From NCBI RefSeq assembly GCF_932274485.2, contig NC_065883.2, positions 13,204,222 through 13,268,221 of the forward strand: a stretch of 64,000 nt of DNA, in the 5' to 3' direction. A program made the position numbers and the translations under genes. Of the stretch, positions 1 to 14,300 are shown piece by piece. Position 1 is the first letter of the stretch. Every line of letters starts with the position of its first letter. Below the pieces are notes generated by a model that did no database searches, was not told where the DNA came from, and saw only the letters and a program-made list of their open reading frames with translations. Source of the stretch: Patella vulgata. Taxonomy: Eukaryota > Mollusca > Gastropoda > Patellidae.

Positions 1-117
1 ATAGACATTAAAATAATAACCACAGCATGGTCAGGGTCATTCTAATAAAGATTAGCTCGGGGTTGGGGTTAAGGTTAGGCTAATCCTTTATAATAAATAC
101 AGTATTTACGAGATACA

Positions 118-535
118 TTTATTCGTAAACAATGTGATTACGAAGTTATCTCTATTCGTAAAGACTGTTGTTACAATGTAATCTCTATTCATAAACACTG
201 TGGTTACGATGTAACTTTTATTCGTAAACACTATTCGTAGACACTATGATTACCATGCAATCTCATTCGTAAACACTATGATTACATGATTACCATGTAA
301 TCTCATTCGTAAACACTATGATTACCATGTAATCTCATTCGTAAACACTATGATTACCATGTAATCTTTATTCGTAAACCCGTCTTCATTAGCCCAGTTC
401 GGAGCAAAACAGTAGGACGTTAAACCCCATTTCATTTCATTATTCGTAAACACTATGGTTATCATATAATCTTTATTATTAAACACTTTGATTACCTTGA
501 AATCTTTATTCGTAAACACTATGGTAACGAATAGC
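118..535. repeat. About 32-bp minisatellite (TTCGTAAACACTATGATTAC)
   Basis: About eleven degenerate units of TTCGTAAACACTATGATTAC-CATGTAATCTC/TTTA. A SINE-B 3' fragment interrupts it at 379-441. A related single unit with its upstream flank occurs at 19678-19732. Confidence 0.85.
379..441 (+). mobile_element. SINE-B 3' fragment
   Basis: Begins CCCGTCTTCATTAGCCCAGT and ends in the family tail GACGTTAAACCCC plus ATTTC units. Confidence 0.85.
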
Positions 536-539
536 GTTG

Positions 540-1400
540 TCTTAAATATGTTAACATGTAAACTAGATAGTATAATCTTAATGCGTTATAATTTCCCAGT
601 CTTACTTTCGTCCTTTGATTTAACTTGCCATAAGTTGATTTTGGATGGTTGCTAACTGAATCCGACTGCTATGACGCAAACTACTGGTCAAGTCTCTTTT
701 TGACAACCTCGAATTTAATATCGACCAGGGATTCCCATAATGTTTAGTTTACTGTACTCGTTTTTCACTTAGCAATGGCTAAAGCAAATACAAAGCAGCA
801 CACATTTTCAAGATCTTTCGTTTCAAACGAGAATAAACTGGTTGATCAAATTAAGGTTTCAATTTATTGATATAATAATTATTATGATGTCCCACCACCC
901 TAAATCCTTTGAAATTTGCTATTATAGCATGCAGAAATGAGTGCATTTTCTGATCTATGTTCAATCGGTTTCATAATAATTTATCACATCAACTGTAACA
1001 AAGAATGCTACTTTACAAGTTGATCTGTACAAAACACTATCTACAAATAATATAATTGGCTTAATTACAAGCTAAAGACCACCACTTTGTCTGTGTAACA
1101 CTATATAGCATTAACATTAACATAATTAAACATTAATCATCATTCAAAACAAATAATATAGCACTACAATCATAGTACAATTATAGTATCATACATTCAA
1201 AACAAGAAGAAGAAAAACTACAAACAATAATCCTTTGATATTTTGATATTCAAATAACAATTTTGTATAATTCCCAAACTGTTATGAGCATAATATATAA
1301 TACATTTATAAAAAATAATATAGCACAATAGCATAGTACATCAGTATATACAATACAATGAAATACTAATACTTATAACTAATAATAATCCTTCGCCCTT
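540..1400. other. AT-rich non-coding sequence
   Basis: No gene or element recognised. Short AATATA/ATAGCA motifs recur, and the stretch 1263-1310 is repeated at 1563-1605. Confidence 0.5.
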
Positions 1401-1406
1401 GATATT

Positions 1407-1575
1407 TTTGATATTCAAATAATGGCAACAATTTTGATCTTAAAATAATGGCAACAATATTGATATTCAAATAATGGCATTGCTATTGAAATTCAAATAA
1501 TGGCATTACTATTGAAATTCAAATAATGGCAACAGTCTTGATAATCAAATAATGGCAACATTTTTGTATAATTCA
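1407..1575. repeat. Short tandem repeat, ATTCAAATAATGGCA units
   Basis: Six or so units of about 32 bp built on GATATTCAAATAATGGCAAC with alternating variants. Confidence 0.75.
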
Positions 1576-1704
1576 AACTTTTATGAGCATAATATATCAT
1601 ACATTGATAATCATAGCATAGCACAGTATTTTAACATTAATACAATCATAATATACATTTAACAAATAAGACAAGAGAAATACTTATAGCTACTAATAAT
1701 CAGG

Positions 1705-1854
1705 TCACAATTCTATGGAATACAATTACTGCGTATTACTGAGCGACGTTTCGACTAGGCTTCTCTAGTCATTATCAAGCTTGAAAATGACTAGAGAAGC
1801 CTAATCGAAACGTCGCTCAGTAATAAGCAGTAATTGTATTCCATAGAATTGTGA
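1705..1854. mobile_element. Palindromic element with paired GAAACGTCG hairpins
   Basis: Two nearly identical arms of about 72 bp in inverted orientation. Each reads, outward, a CTTGA lead, a GACTAGAG-AAGCC-TAGTC stem-loop, CGAAACGTCG, then CAGTAATTGTATTCCATAGA. Six or so relatives occur in the window (18175, 25576, 42262, 43556, 60507; fragments at 41395 and 47725). Confidence 0.85.
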
Positions 1855-1859
1855 CGTGT

Positions 1860-3540
1860 ATATTTAAATAAAAATAGCAACTTTTTATGTTATACAAATA
1901 ACTTGTACACATTTTCGAAATTCTTGTTATTGTTATGCTTATATAAATTGCGAATTCCATGTCCAAAAACGGGGAGAATATATCTATTATTATTATTATT
2001 ATAAAGCTGAGTCACCTTGGTCAAGAAGAAAATATGTGACCCTGCAGATAATTGTAATCAAGATTACAATGTGGTTTCGGTTGGTTTTTTTCTTGACTGG
2101 TACACGACAACTCCAGAAATAATACGAAACGAATTTAACATCTTATTCTAATCAGATTGAGATAATTCACGTTTCGTATTTCATTTTTATTTTTTTCTCC
2201 GCGTATAAAAAGTGAATATAACGTGCATACAAAGAGGAACAATATAAACGACCAAAACAAAACATGTATTTTCTTGTTAAACAAACGGGAGAGATTTCCT
2301 TAAAACATGCAAAAAATCATTTTGTACTTAAAAATCACTTGATGTTACATGTTCTTTGAATTTAATTTTGCGCACCCATTAACGGCCATTGAAGAGTAAA
2401 ATATTAAAACTATCAGGTTTTGTTTTTACAACAAAAGGGCTGATAGATTTTTTTCTACGGCACTGATATTTTATTATCTTTGTCATGGTGTTTCTTTAAA
2501 AAAATAAAAAAAAAATAATAATAAATCATTATGAAGAACACTCGGTGTGGCCCGAATATCACAATCATGTTGAACAAAATAAATCTATTTACAGAGAGGG
2601 TCGAACTTACTTCGTCCTGGCATCATTACCTTGGTTTGTATACAATATACATGTATTATAACATATACATCTTGGTTATCCAGTATACGTCATATTATCC
2701 CACTTGGTCCGGTAGGCACTATAACATACCTCTTGGTTATCCATGATGCCATTACTTTAGCTAAAGAAGACGTATTTTAGCAGTTTTTATTTTCTCCGTT
2801 TTAACGATTCATAATTGCTTATAAATATCAAAGTATTAGTTTAGAATAAAATAAAACGGAATTTAGTTTAAAGTCTAACTTTTATGCACCCACCGGGTTA
2901 ATGCAGGGTTAGGTCTAAATATTAAGGCCACCTGCAGATTTCGTCATAGTCACGAGATGTCGAAAATCTTAATTTTAATAATTTAATAAACTACGACTTT
3001 AGCTACAGTAAAAAACGGCCCTCTTATTAAAAAACATTTATTTATAAAGCAGTCTTCACCAATGCGCTTTACGTTCATGTAATATTAACAAACCATTTAA
3101 TAAGATTATTTAAAATAAAATAAAATAATTTTAAAGGGTGAATAATAAACACTAAAACACATAAAATATATCCTAGAAAAGGTTAAATAATACAATATCC
3201 TTACCGCACTAGGTGCTAAGGGGTGGGACAGGGTAGACTAAAATAAATATTATGCAATTGTTTTAAATTGGAAACAAAAACTCTATAAATTCAATGCAAG
3301 ATTTATCGTTATTTGTGTGAATTTAATCATAACCATAAATGATAAATATAAACCAAATACAAAGCCACATCAAGGAAAATTATTATTTAGTGTACATTAT
3401 TAACTTATTCAAATAAAGTTTTCAAGACAAACGCGACACACGTTTTGAATAGATTTTTTTTTTTGTATTTTTCAAACATGATGTAAATGACGTCGTCTTA
3501 AACATAAAAAACATTATTAAGATTATTTTCCTTGGTAGTT
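1860..3540. other. AT-rich non-coding sequence with one repeat fragment
   Basis: No coding exon recognised. Positions 2911-2965 match one arm (AGGTCTAAATATTAAGGCCA) of the fold-back element at 42167-42441. Confidence 0.5.
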
Positions 3541-3550
3541 TACAAACTGT

Positions 3551-3591
3551 CATTCATTCATTCATTCATTCATTCATTCATTATTTTAAAG
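3551..3591. repeat. (ATTC)n microsatellite
   Basis: About ten perfect copies of CATT. Confidence 0.95.
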
Positions 3592-3669
3592 TTAAAGAGA
3601 CACCATTTTTAACAATAAAACAAACGTAATTCATTTCACAATATCACATATACGATAACCCTAGACTGA

Positions 3670-3807
3670 CCTATAAGAGTAGGTCATACTGCCGCTGCCC
3701 GGGCAAAGTTTCCCTCATAGCACACACTGTCTGGCGTATTCCAGTCTTCATTAGCCCTAGCCCATTTTCGGAGCAGAATATTAGGACGTTAAACCCCATT
3801 TCATTTC
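3670..3807 (+). mobile_element. SINE-B, 3' part
   Basis: Contains CTGCCGCTGCCCGGGCAAAG, the TCTTCATTAGCC block and the family 3' end. Confidence 0.85.
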
Positions 3808-3809
3808 TT

Positions 3810-5170
3810 CTGGCTTTTTGTTTCTTTGTGTGTGGTGTGGTCCTCCTCTACTTCCCACTATAGTGTTTAAATTACACTTATTTTCTTGTTGAAAGTGATA
3901 AATCCTCTTTACGATAGTTTATAATTTTTTATTTTGAAATAGTAACATATTAATGAGTAATGTCGCTAGAAAAGACGTTCGCATGTTATATTTAGAAACA
4001 CGACGCTCGTTTGAATAATTAATGCATTATTTATAAATAAAACCAACGTGCCTATAGTCTAAGAAGAAATTGTTTACCTTCAAACGGGCTAGACATTGCA
4101 AAATAAAAAATATTCATACGTGCAGCGATTATGAAGAGCAGAAAATATTTTGATGAAAAATACTTTTAAAAATATTAAACTGGACACGGCTAAATAAAAT
4201 ATGTACATGTACATAGATGAGAGATAATGATAAACAATAAACAATGACAATAAAATATACAGAGATATAATGATACAAAAAATATACACTGATGTAACAG
4301 TATACAGAGAATGAGCAATACATTACGTCATCATAATTTGTTTACATATTTAAAGTGCATAAACTCCACAACAAAATGTTGACGCGAAAATGTATAGCCT
4401 GGACCCACGATTGTCCTCCTAAAACCATAATTATTGAATACTTTTTTTGTAGCATAGGTATATTATAACCTTATAAAAGCCCGGGCCTGATTGGTTCCGA
4501 ATCTTTGATTTATGGAGGCCATCATTATTAATGATTTCTGAATGGAAAATTGTGTGATACTGTAACATTGAATAGTCCAGGTTTTGAGAAGATAGCCTAC
4601 CTTTAATAGTATTACAACAGAAGATATGCCGATGCATATGACAACCGTTCCAGAATAAGGTTTCTAGGCTATTAAAAGACTTACAAATTCTTATATTGAA
4701 TAAAAAACCCATCAAATATAGCTCTTGGGTCAGAAATCAGACATGGGTTTAAATATTATAAAATGATTCCCTTGCCCTTCATTATACAATTTCAATTATA
4801 TACATGAACATCAAAATGGCTAGACCACATTGATTTTGGTCAAAAATAGAATTACCGATTTCACTGAATTGTTTTGTGGGATGACAATCTGGTATGGTTA
4901 AAAAAAATTATTAGCCAGAGTTAAGATTCAACCAAATTTGTGTTACACTGTCGAAAGACAAAAATTAAACTAAAATTATCAAAGAAGCCGACTACCGCTT
5001 AATATTTTGAAACAAAACTTAAATCACGAAACTTGTCTCCTCACTAATCACCCCCGCCCCCCTTAAACCCACAATTACGCAACCCAATGAAATAATTAAT
5101 TTTATCTAAATCAAAACCGTTCAGCTCCTATAAACGATTACTATTTTTTACCATAAAATTAAGTCGATCG
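3810..5170. other. AT-rich sequence downstream of CNRIP1
   Basis: No element recognised. The part nearest 5170 should hold the CNRIP1 3' UTR; its end could not be fixed. Confidence 0.4.
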
Positions 5171-5174
5171 CAGA

Positions 5175-5327
5175 TTAAAAATACTTTTCTTTTAGAATAT
5201 CCACATAAGACTGTCCATCCTTGATTAAACAATCGTATTCAATATTGTGTAGCGGCTGTCCCCATTTACAGTGTTGATTTTCGCTATCTTCATAAAATTT
5301 ACACTGAATGGTTACCATCATAGTTAT
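5175..5327 (-). CDS. CNRIP1: CNRIP1 coding exon 3 with stop
   Basis: The acceptor is ataaacag just above 5327; the exon opens in phase 0 with ITMMVTIQCKFYEDS and ends DILKEKYF followed by TAA at 5177-5175. CKWGQPLHNIEYDC matches the conserved C-terminal block of the family. A full SINE-A sits about 80 bases upstream of this acceptor without disturbing it. Confidence 0.93.
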   Translation of the reverse strand: MTMMVTIQCKFYEDSENQHCKWGQPLHNIEYDCLIKDGQSYVDILKEKYF

Positions 5328-8300
5328 CTGTTTATCAAACTAAAAATATAAAATTAATATAATATACATAATGACATGCATTAAAGTCTATTTAAAATCT
5401 GATTGGGGGTTGGATGGCTGAATGGTTAGCACGTGCGCGCTGTATCATAAAGTCTGTCATTGAGTCAACTGGCGTGGTTTCGAATTCCCGGTTGTACGTG
5501 ACAAGGAGTAGGATCGCCTGTCCAACCTCGTGGGTTTTCTCCGGGCCCTCCGGTTTCCTCCCACTGCTAAAGACCCCTACACGCAAGCGAATTATGGAAA
5601 TAAAATTGAACCATATGTTGGTCCCGAAATGACCCAGTTTGTGTCGAGTGTGGACGTTAAACCCCATTTCTCTCTCTCTCTCTCTCTCTCACACATAATC
5701 TGATTAAAACGAAATTTTGAACTATAAAAAACGAAACGAAATGGGAAATATGTTTTAATCAGATCGGATCGATTTAATGATATATTTGGACTAAAAACGT
5801 ATCCAAACTAATTCATATCTAATCTTTTGCTTCAAATCTCTCTCAAAACATTTTAATTGGAAGAAATATAATACTATGCCATGGATATAAGCCCTGTGTA
5901 TTACGCGACATGATTGAGACAGAATACATTGTGAGCTTGTATTTGCTGTTAGTCGCTTCCATTTACCATAAATCAAAGTAAATTCGTGGATTATCCCCTG
6001 CCATCTTCTTTTCCGTCGTTTAATCGTAAAGTCTACAGGGCGTTTACGTCTCTTAATGTTCTCACAACCGTTAGCCATTAGATCAACACACTTGAAAAGC
6101 TCCTTACGTCACTCGAGGAGACGGACTGTCTTTTAGGGATACCCTTACATTGTTGTCTTGTACGCGCACCATGGGTGTTTTTCAGGGAATCTGGTATTTT
6201 TCTAGTAAGATTGGGAATCTCTACATTCAATATACATGTACATGTGAAGCACAATCGACATACTTTTATTGGAAGTGACTACCTGAGAAATACTTTGGTG
6301 TGAATGTACCTTTAATATATAATATGTGATTCACCCCATACATACAATTCCGATAGATTATACCCCAAATAATATACAAGGTCATCTCTACAAGCCGCGA
6401 TTGAAGCATGTTGGCTAGACTACATGACGGCTCACTTCTGTAATCCGCCCCTATGCCAATTAAAGAAATTAAGAGACAATACATTAGATCAAAATGGATG
6501 AATGTTTCATTATACGGGAACAATTCTTCATATTGTAACGATAACGACCCAGTGAAACCCAGTGCCGAGCTAGTTGATAAGAGTACTGACGTTGGGAAGG
6601 TTCAGAAAAAGTCTACATAAGGTGATCAATAGGTATTGATTTTTCCAGTAAAACGTTAATGTGTTATGTCACGATAGCCCGAATAGACACCGTGCATCTA
6701 TTAAATGTTTTACTGATCTAACTTCACACTGATCAGAAGTGAATTTTCGCTAGGCCTCTACAATCACTGATAAGGATGACATCGATGCGACTTAATGAGT
6801 CCCAAATATTAACTTTTTTTCTTCCGTCAAATTAAATTCTAAAACATTTTTTTCCATTTATTAGAAAAATAAATAACGACGTTTGAATTATTTGTAGGTA
6901 AAAATCATTTCCTATTTAGTGTGAATGGGTATTAAAATAAGTAAAATTCACCATTTGGCCCGAACAGTAACGTCTTATGTAAACAATAATTGACGCCGCG
7001 TGATGTGACGTCACGTGTCGAAACAGTCATCTGTTACAGAGATATTAGAAGATCTCTGAAACAGATTGATCTAAATTATATATAAAACATAGTACATCTA
7101 TTTAATGTTTTACTGGTCTAACTTATGTATAAAACATAGACATCATTCCAATGTGTGTACGTACACAATGTGTTTCCAAAATGTGGTCCAATCACTAAAT
7201 TTAATTAGCATGTCTAAAAAACTAATTTACTCACAGACTCCGTTTCGGTTGGTCAATAGATTATTGCCTGGCGACCAATTTGAGGAAACACGCATATTAC
7301 CCCCCCCCCTCCCCGCCAAAGTTCCGTTTCACCAAAACGCCTCGAAAGTATAAAACACCCTTTTCTAAATTTTTACGATATCTACTTATTCAGACAACCC
7401 AAAGACTACTAAACATTGACTGATATAAAACAATATCACTGTTTTATTTATATTGAGATAACCACTAATGGTGGGCGTGTGTTTTGATGCATGGCAACCG
7501 ATGTTTATTGTTTTACTTCCTTATTAGGATAAAAGATGTATAGGACTATTTAAGATATTTCATGCCTACGTAAACACCACGGGGTCTTAATAAGACGGTT
7601 TCTATAGAAACTAATTTATATTAAAATCACAGCATGGACTCTTCGCAACAAGAGATATGATATAAATTATCACCATGGAGAATCAAGAATTTGCAATGAT
7701 CGTAACAGTAACATGGTTTGTATATTGTATCCGAATATTCCCGTCTTTATTAGCCTAGTCGGAGTAGAACAGTAGGATGTTAAAAGCCATTTCATTTCGT
7801 ATCCGAATATCGAGCAACTTTGCCCGAGGCAGAGACAGATTAAACGTGTTAGTGAGTCCTTGATGACGGTAATCGATGGTAATGATTCACATACGCTCCT
7901 GGTTCGCTACTTGATATAATCAAAGTCCGCATCACGTATCACTTAATAGTAACGATATGAACTTTGATTTTGCTATGTTGTGGGTCCCTATAACAAAGTA
8001 GGGCGGGGTGGATGGCCGAATGATTAGCGCGTGTGCGTTGTATCATAAGGTCGGTTGTTCGTGACAATTAGGAGTAGGATCACCCGTCCAACTTCGTGGT
8101 CTCGTGGGTTTTCTCCGGGTCCTCCGGATTCCCCCCACTGCTAAAGACCCACACGCGCAAGCGCCGAGTGGACGTTACCCCCCCCCCCTCTCTCTACAAA
8201 GTAAAATCACATTTAAAGTACTATTCATTTATTGTTTTAGATTTTAATAGTACATGTAGATTGATAATAATGGCGCCTTATTAACTGAGCCACCGCGGCT

Positions 8301-11300
8301 CCCACGGACCTGCAGTATTCGACTCAAAGATCGCGGACAGCCAGAAGAGCAAGTTGATATTTGAACAGCGGAGGTCCAAGCATACGATTTATACATTAAT
8401 TTATTACATCTTTTGACTCTAGAAAATATAAGAATTTAAACTTTTAGTACGATAGGAATGCTATTTTCGAGCAGTTTATTTTTATTATGAAATGAAATGA
8501 AATGATGTCTCCATGTGCCAAGCTGATGTGCAGTATTAGTAAGTCGAAATGTTTACGTAACGAAGCTGGGGATATTATCAAAAACTGAATCAACCAGGAA
8601 TACTCGTACGCATATATCGCTTTCGTAATGAAGGAGGCATCCATATTGATTGTCATGTCTCCTAACGATCGAGAAAGATCGACCGCGGTATTCGTCTGTA
8701 AGGTTCTAAAAACGACTTGAAATAAAGAATTGCTGCCAAATTTTAAAAAATTTCGATCCCTGCATTGGCCGAGAAAGTTCATCCAGATTTTCCGGCGTGG
8801 TTCCACCTTGTCAGTGATGCCTGACAGGGACAGATGTCTAGTCGTTCGGATGGAACGAAAAACAGAGATCCCGTGTACACATTGGCGTGCACGTACAAGA
8901 TCCCTTGACAGTTGGAATTCGATATAAGAGTAGGCCGTAGTGCCGCTGTCCGGGCAAAATTTCCCTCATAGCACTCCGTATGGCGTATGCCTGTCTTCAT
9001 TGGCCTAGTTTGGAGCAGAACAGTAGACAGTAGGACGTTAAACATCATTTCATTTCATTTCATTTTTAAAAAATTGATTCGAAAGCCCTGATGATTTTGT
9101 ACTTTGAAGCCAATGTATAAATTTTAATTAAAATATCGTAATACGACCGTGAAGAGAACATTGAGCCAGGAAACACTAATAACGGTTGACTTCCTTTTAT
9201 TCTCAAATGATTTGATACCACATTATTTACGTTGAGTCAAGTCAGCTTGAACTAAATTACTTTTTCCTGCGAGCATAAATGAAGGAAGTAGAAACTTGGA
9301 TTATAATTTGAATGTTATACGTTCTAATTCATCTTCAATAGAAAGCTTGATCTCGCTTTTTAAAACTACATACATTTTATCAAGGTAGTTGTTGTAAAAC
9401 TCACAGTCGTTGCTTCAGGAACATGGCTATAACTATACAAATGAAATGAAATGAGTCAAGGGTCCTTTTACGCACACGCCAACACAGGACCTCGGTTTTT
9501 TTTCGTTATATCCGAACGACTAGACGCATCACTAACAGGGGCAGACTACCCAGGAAAATCCCGGGACCTCCAGTTTAGCGAGCCAACGTTTTACTCTATT
9601 TGCCACTCCAGTTCTAGCGGACTATGGCGGACGACCCCATTTTATTAGTCACCTGCTTTCTTCGAAAGGCCGAGGACAAAATCCAGGATCTTGATAGAGG
9701 CCTTAGCCCCCAGCCCTCCCCCCTATATAACAGTATAAAAAAATATGGCTTATTATTCTGTTTCAATGAAAGGTGTAAATTGGAGCGTTTTGTTGATTGG
9801 GGGTGATGCTCGCGGTAATCTGGTTCTTTACGTTTCATCCATACATAATATTTCTTGGTACCTACTTCGTAGGTATTGTCATAGTGGACAGGGGCGGATC
9901 TAGGAATTTTGAAAAGGGGGGGGGGCGCAATGCCGCAATATGAGGGCATTGACCGTGGAGACGCGGCATGCCATTCCAAGAGCTATTTGGCTGAAATTTT
10001 TGTCTAAGTAAACGTTCGGAAATCGTTGAAAAAGAGCCATAAAATCGAGCAAAAAAGCCAGTTGAACACGCGACTCGAAAATTGTCATGGCGAGCGAGGC
10101 ATTATGATGGGAAAAAAGACGAATCTATTCCCTAGCCACTTCACTATTTAAGCCTTGTAACTTGTACTGTGCACTGTCCACACATGAAACAATGCTACAT
10201 CAAATTGCACTCATGCGCGTCGGTGATGGGCATGAGTGTATAGTAGTATACGACGCCGATTCCACAAGATGCTATCATTGATGTCTGTCTATAGTCACTC
10301 TATAGGATTAGGGCACCGTCAGCTAAACAACAAGAATTCGTTTGAAAGTGGAAGCATTAATTAGACCAGACTGGTGTGTTTGAGTCGATGGTTTGAGTCA
10401 TATGAGATCCCTGCAACGGGTTGGGAACGGACATATTTGGGTCTGAGAAAAGGCACTTTCAGCAGTAAAAAAGGGCACTGTCGAAAATTGGATCCGCCTC
10501 TGGTGCAGTATATAGTCAGGTTGCAGCTGTTGATTGTTATAATCGGGTCCAGGTATGCGAAACATTGACTTCCTGGTTTTGATAAGGGGGGGGGGGGGGC
10601 GGACTGACGGGCAATCACCAACCGGCTCGTTTCGGAGTAAATTACGACGGGGATCACTACCATCTTTAAGTATTTTTGTTCTCCTTTCCCGCAAATTGTT
10701 CGCCACCGCAAAAATAGAGGGGGTGGGGGTGTGCGCCAAATGACCCCCCCCCCCTCCTCCTTGGATCCGCGCCTGTGGTTTTTCAAAATTTTCTCAGGAG
10801 AATCCCTTTCAAAGACACCCCCTCCCCTGGTCCTCTCCTAACCACATATAATGCGTCCACCACTGAGAAAGGGTCTTCTCAAGAAGAAAGGGATTCTACT
10901 CCCTTCATTCTGCCTCCATGCTTTACAACTTCCAATTTCTCCCAGACCAGTGAAGTCTCGGGGGAGAAGTTAGAACTAATATTGGAAGTGATGTTTATTG
11001 CTGATCAAGGAGACGTTAAGGATATATATTTATGTACACAGCCTAACTATGAGATTTGGGTTGCCAGACGAAATCATTATTTAGCCATTCTGAGATCGAT
11101 AAATACAAGTGTTTAAATAGACTGGAGAATAAAATAAAATCAATCCGATCTACCAGAGAGAGAGAGAGAGAGAGGGAGAGAGATTAGTGTTCAATCGACA
11201 CAAACTAGATCATTTCGGGACTAACATAATGGTTCAATTTTATTTTAATAATTCGTAAGGGTCTTTATTAGCTGTGGGAGGAAAACGGACGACCAGGATA

Positions 11301-14300
11301 AACCCAGGAGGTTGGACAAGCGAACGCTATACACCTTGTCACGTACAAGCTGGGAATCGAAACCCATGAGGTTGGACAAGCGACGCTATACACCTTGTCA
11401 CGTACAAGCTGGGAATCGAAACCCATGAGGTTGGACAAGCGACGCTATACACCTTGTCACGTACAAGCTAGGAATCGAAACCCATGAGGTTGGACAAGCG
11501 ACGCTATACACCTTGTCACGTACAAGCTGGGAATCGAAACCCAGGAGGTTGGACAAGCGACGCTATACACCTTGTCACGTACAAGCTGGGAATCGAAACC
11601 CATGAGGTTGGACAAGCGACGCTATACACCTTGTCACGTACAAGCTGGGAATCGAAACCCATGAGGTTGGACAAGCGACGCTATACACCTTGTCACGTGC
11701 AAGCTGGGAATCGAAACCCCGTAACTTGACTCAATGACAGAACTTATGATCTAAAGTGCACGCGTTAAAATCATTCGCCCCCCCCCCCCTCACACTCCCC
11801 GATATTCAGATCAATTACCATATCTCAGAAAAATTACCATATTACAACATACGAGGCCAATATTCACCGTGATTATATTGTGACGTGTTTGTGACGGAGA
11901 TGGGGCTAAAATCCAACGTCCCATGTACATGTTAAAGATCCCCGACAATTGGTAATCGGAATAAGACAAATGTTCCCTCATAACACACTTCATAGCGTAT
12001 ATTAGTCTCCATTATCCCGGTCGGTTGGTACAGAAAAGTAGGACTTTAAACCCGTCCCCATTAGCCCAGTCGGGACAGAACAGTAGGGCATCAAAACCTC
12101 TTTTCATTTCAGGACTTTAAATCTCATTTCATTTCGTTTTTATAGCCTCGATCGATCTAGCCTAACGTATCTTCACGGATCCCTGTTGCAGTCGAAACAG
12201 AGACAATTTGGACTGGAGTGATCGGGCCTAACATTTTTGACGTCATCATACTGAACCCGACAGTTTATTAATTTCTTCCGACGTTTTAACCACTAGCTAC
12301 CAAATTGTTACTCTTCCTCAACATTATCCACACTTCCCCTCATAAACAAGGATCTAATGATTTCCGTCAATTAAAATTTAAAAGACATATTGTTTAAAGA
12401 TACATTATGGGAGATTCGATAACGAGTTGGCAAGTCTCACTATAATAGTTCCAAACTAGATAATGTAAAGAGAATTTTCTGAAAATTTCATTCAAATTAA
12501 TCCACTATGAACCGAGAACTAAGCGACTGAAATTTCCGCCTAGCCTCGATCATCATTACTAAAGTCTGTACGATAAACAGCATAGTCTCAAGAAAAGTTA
12601 TGTAGTAAATCGGCTCATAATCCACTAAAGATCGCAGGCTAGCGATGCCGTCTAGAGTTGATTAATTAGACAGATTTAGCTCTTGCATAATGTATGTTTA
12701 ATCAAAAATTCCCAATCATTAAAATGTTGACATTTCCATTTAGTGCAAGTGCTTGAAAAAGTACGAGGGAGACGTGTTTATTTTACTTTGTAAAAAGTTT
12801 TAGGCGTCACATAAGCGTTTTGCTAACTTCATCTTCTACTATTTTTATGCAATGTACGTGAATGTCTTGAACTAAATTTCTATGAAAAATTATATACAGC
12901 CAAAAAAACACCCCTACCCAACAAACTGTAAATTTTTTCTTGTAAAAAAGGACTAAGGTAAACTCGTACTTGTTGAAAGACATTAGTGCAAGTACTGGGG
13001 GCACTATCACTCCCACCAAGAAAAAATATATACATGTAATTAAAGATGGATTATGTAAGATTTAGATAAAGAGCTGGTCGTTCTTGTTATAATAGTTCGA
13101 AAATATATAAAAAAAAAAAATAAATATACATGTATCGACAATTTCATTCAAATTACTTTATTCTGAACGAAGATATCTGCACTGTTTGAAGTTTTGGCAG
13201 ATTGTTTATTGTCTTAACAACGGCACTGGTTATTCGAGGCTTCGCCTCGCTTCTCCATGTTTTAATCAAATCCTTAAATGGCAGAAACTTTCTAATCTAC
13301 TTAAAATAGGATCAATCCGATGGCCCAGAGAGTTGATTATGGGTCTGTCATGTTAAGAAATGTTTAAATAATAGGTTAACACTGCGATAGGCAGATTTAC
13401 ATAATGCATCTTTAATTTTAATAATATGATAATAATATGACCTTAGACTAACATAATTATCAAAATTCCCAAGCAGTGACAGGTTCATTAACGCCCAGAA
13501 AACCAATAAATACTTTGTACGACTTGTAAATTGAAACATGTAGGCTATATCTCAGGTGTGCCTTGGCTGACTTGTCATATATCATGCGTACAACCCAATT
13601 TCAACGGGTAAAAGATTTCAAAGCGCTAATGTCTCTTAAAAAGGGAAACATGCCATAACGCCAACATAAATTTTTGAGCTATGTCTCGATTTCCACAGAA
13701 TAAATGAATTATTGACTTCAACTTAACGTTGCGATTTCCGTAGAATAAATGAATTATTGGCGTCAACTTAATGTTACGATTTCCATAGAATAAATGAAAT
13801 AACAACGCCATTTCTATGGCGCGATTCCTATGACGTCACCTAAAACATCCACCCGACGCAAACTAGGTCATTTGGGGACTAATTTTATTTCAATAATTCG
13901 CTTGAGCGTCGGGGGTCTTTAGCAGTGGGAGGAAACCGGAGGACCCGGAGAAAACCCACGAGATTGGACAGGCGACCCTACTCCTTGTCACGTACATCCG
14001 GGGAATCGAAACCACGCCAGTTGACTCAATGCCAGACCTTATGATACAGCGCGCACGCTGAAAGGTGAGACGACAGGCAATTATGTTAGAATTCAAGTAA
14101 ATGAAATGAAATGGGGATTAACGTCCTACTGTCCTGCTCCGAACTGGGCTAATGAAGACGGAAAAAAGTTCTAGTAATTGGTGGTTAAAGTACAGGCCAA
14201 ATTACCTCAAAATTGATATTAAGGTCTTTACGACTGCCACTTTTACTGGATGAGAAACCCGTTGACGTCCATTCAGCTCTAAATATACAACAATCATCTT

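Noticed and set aside
11308-11721. Regular array resembling a CRISPR or a repeat protein
   Set aside because: The 59-bp units are contiguous with no unique spacers, match the SINE-A body, and 59 is not a multiple of three.
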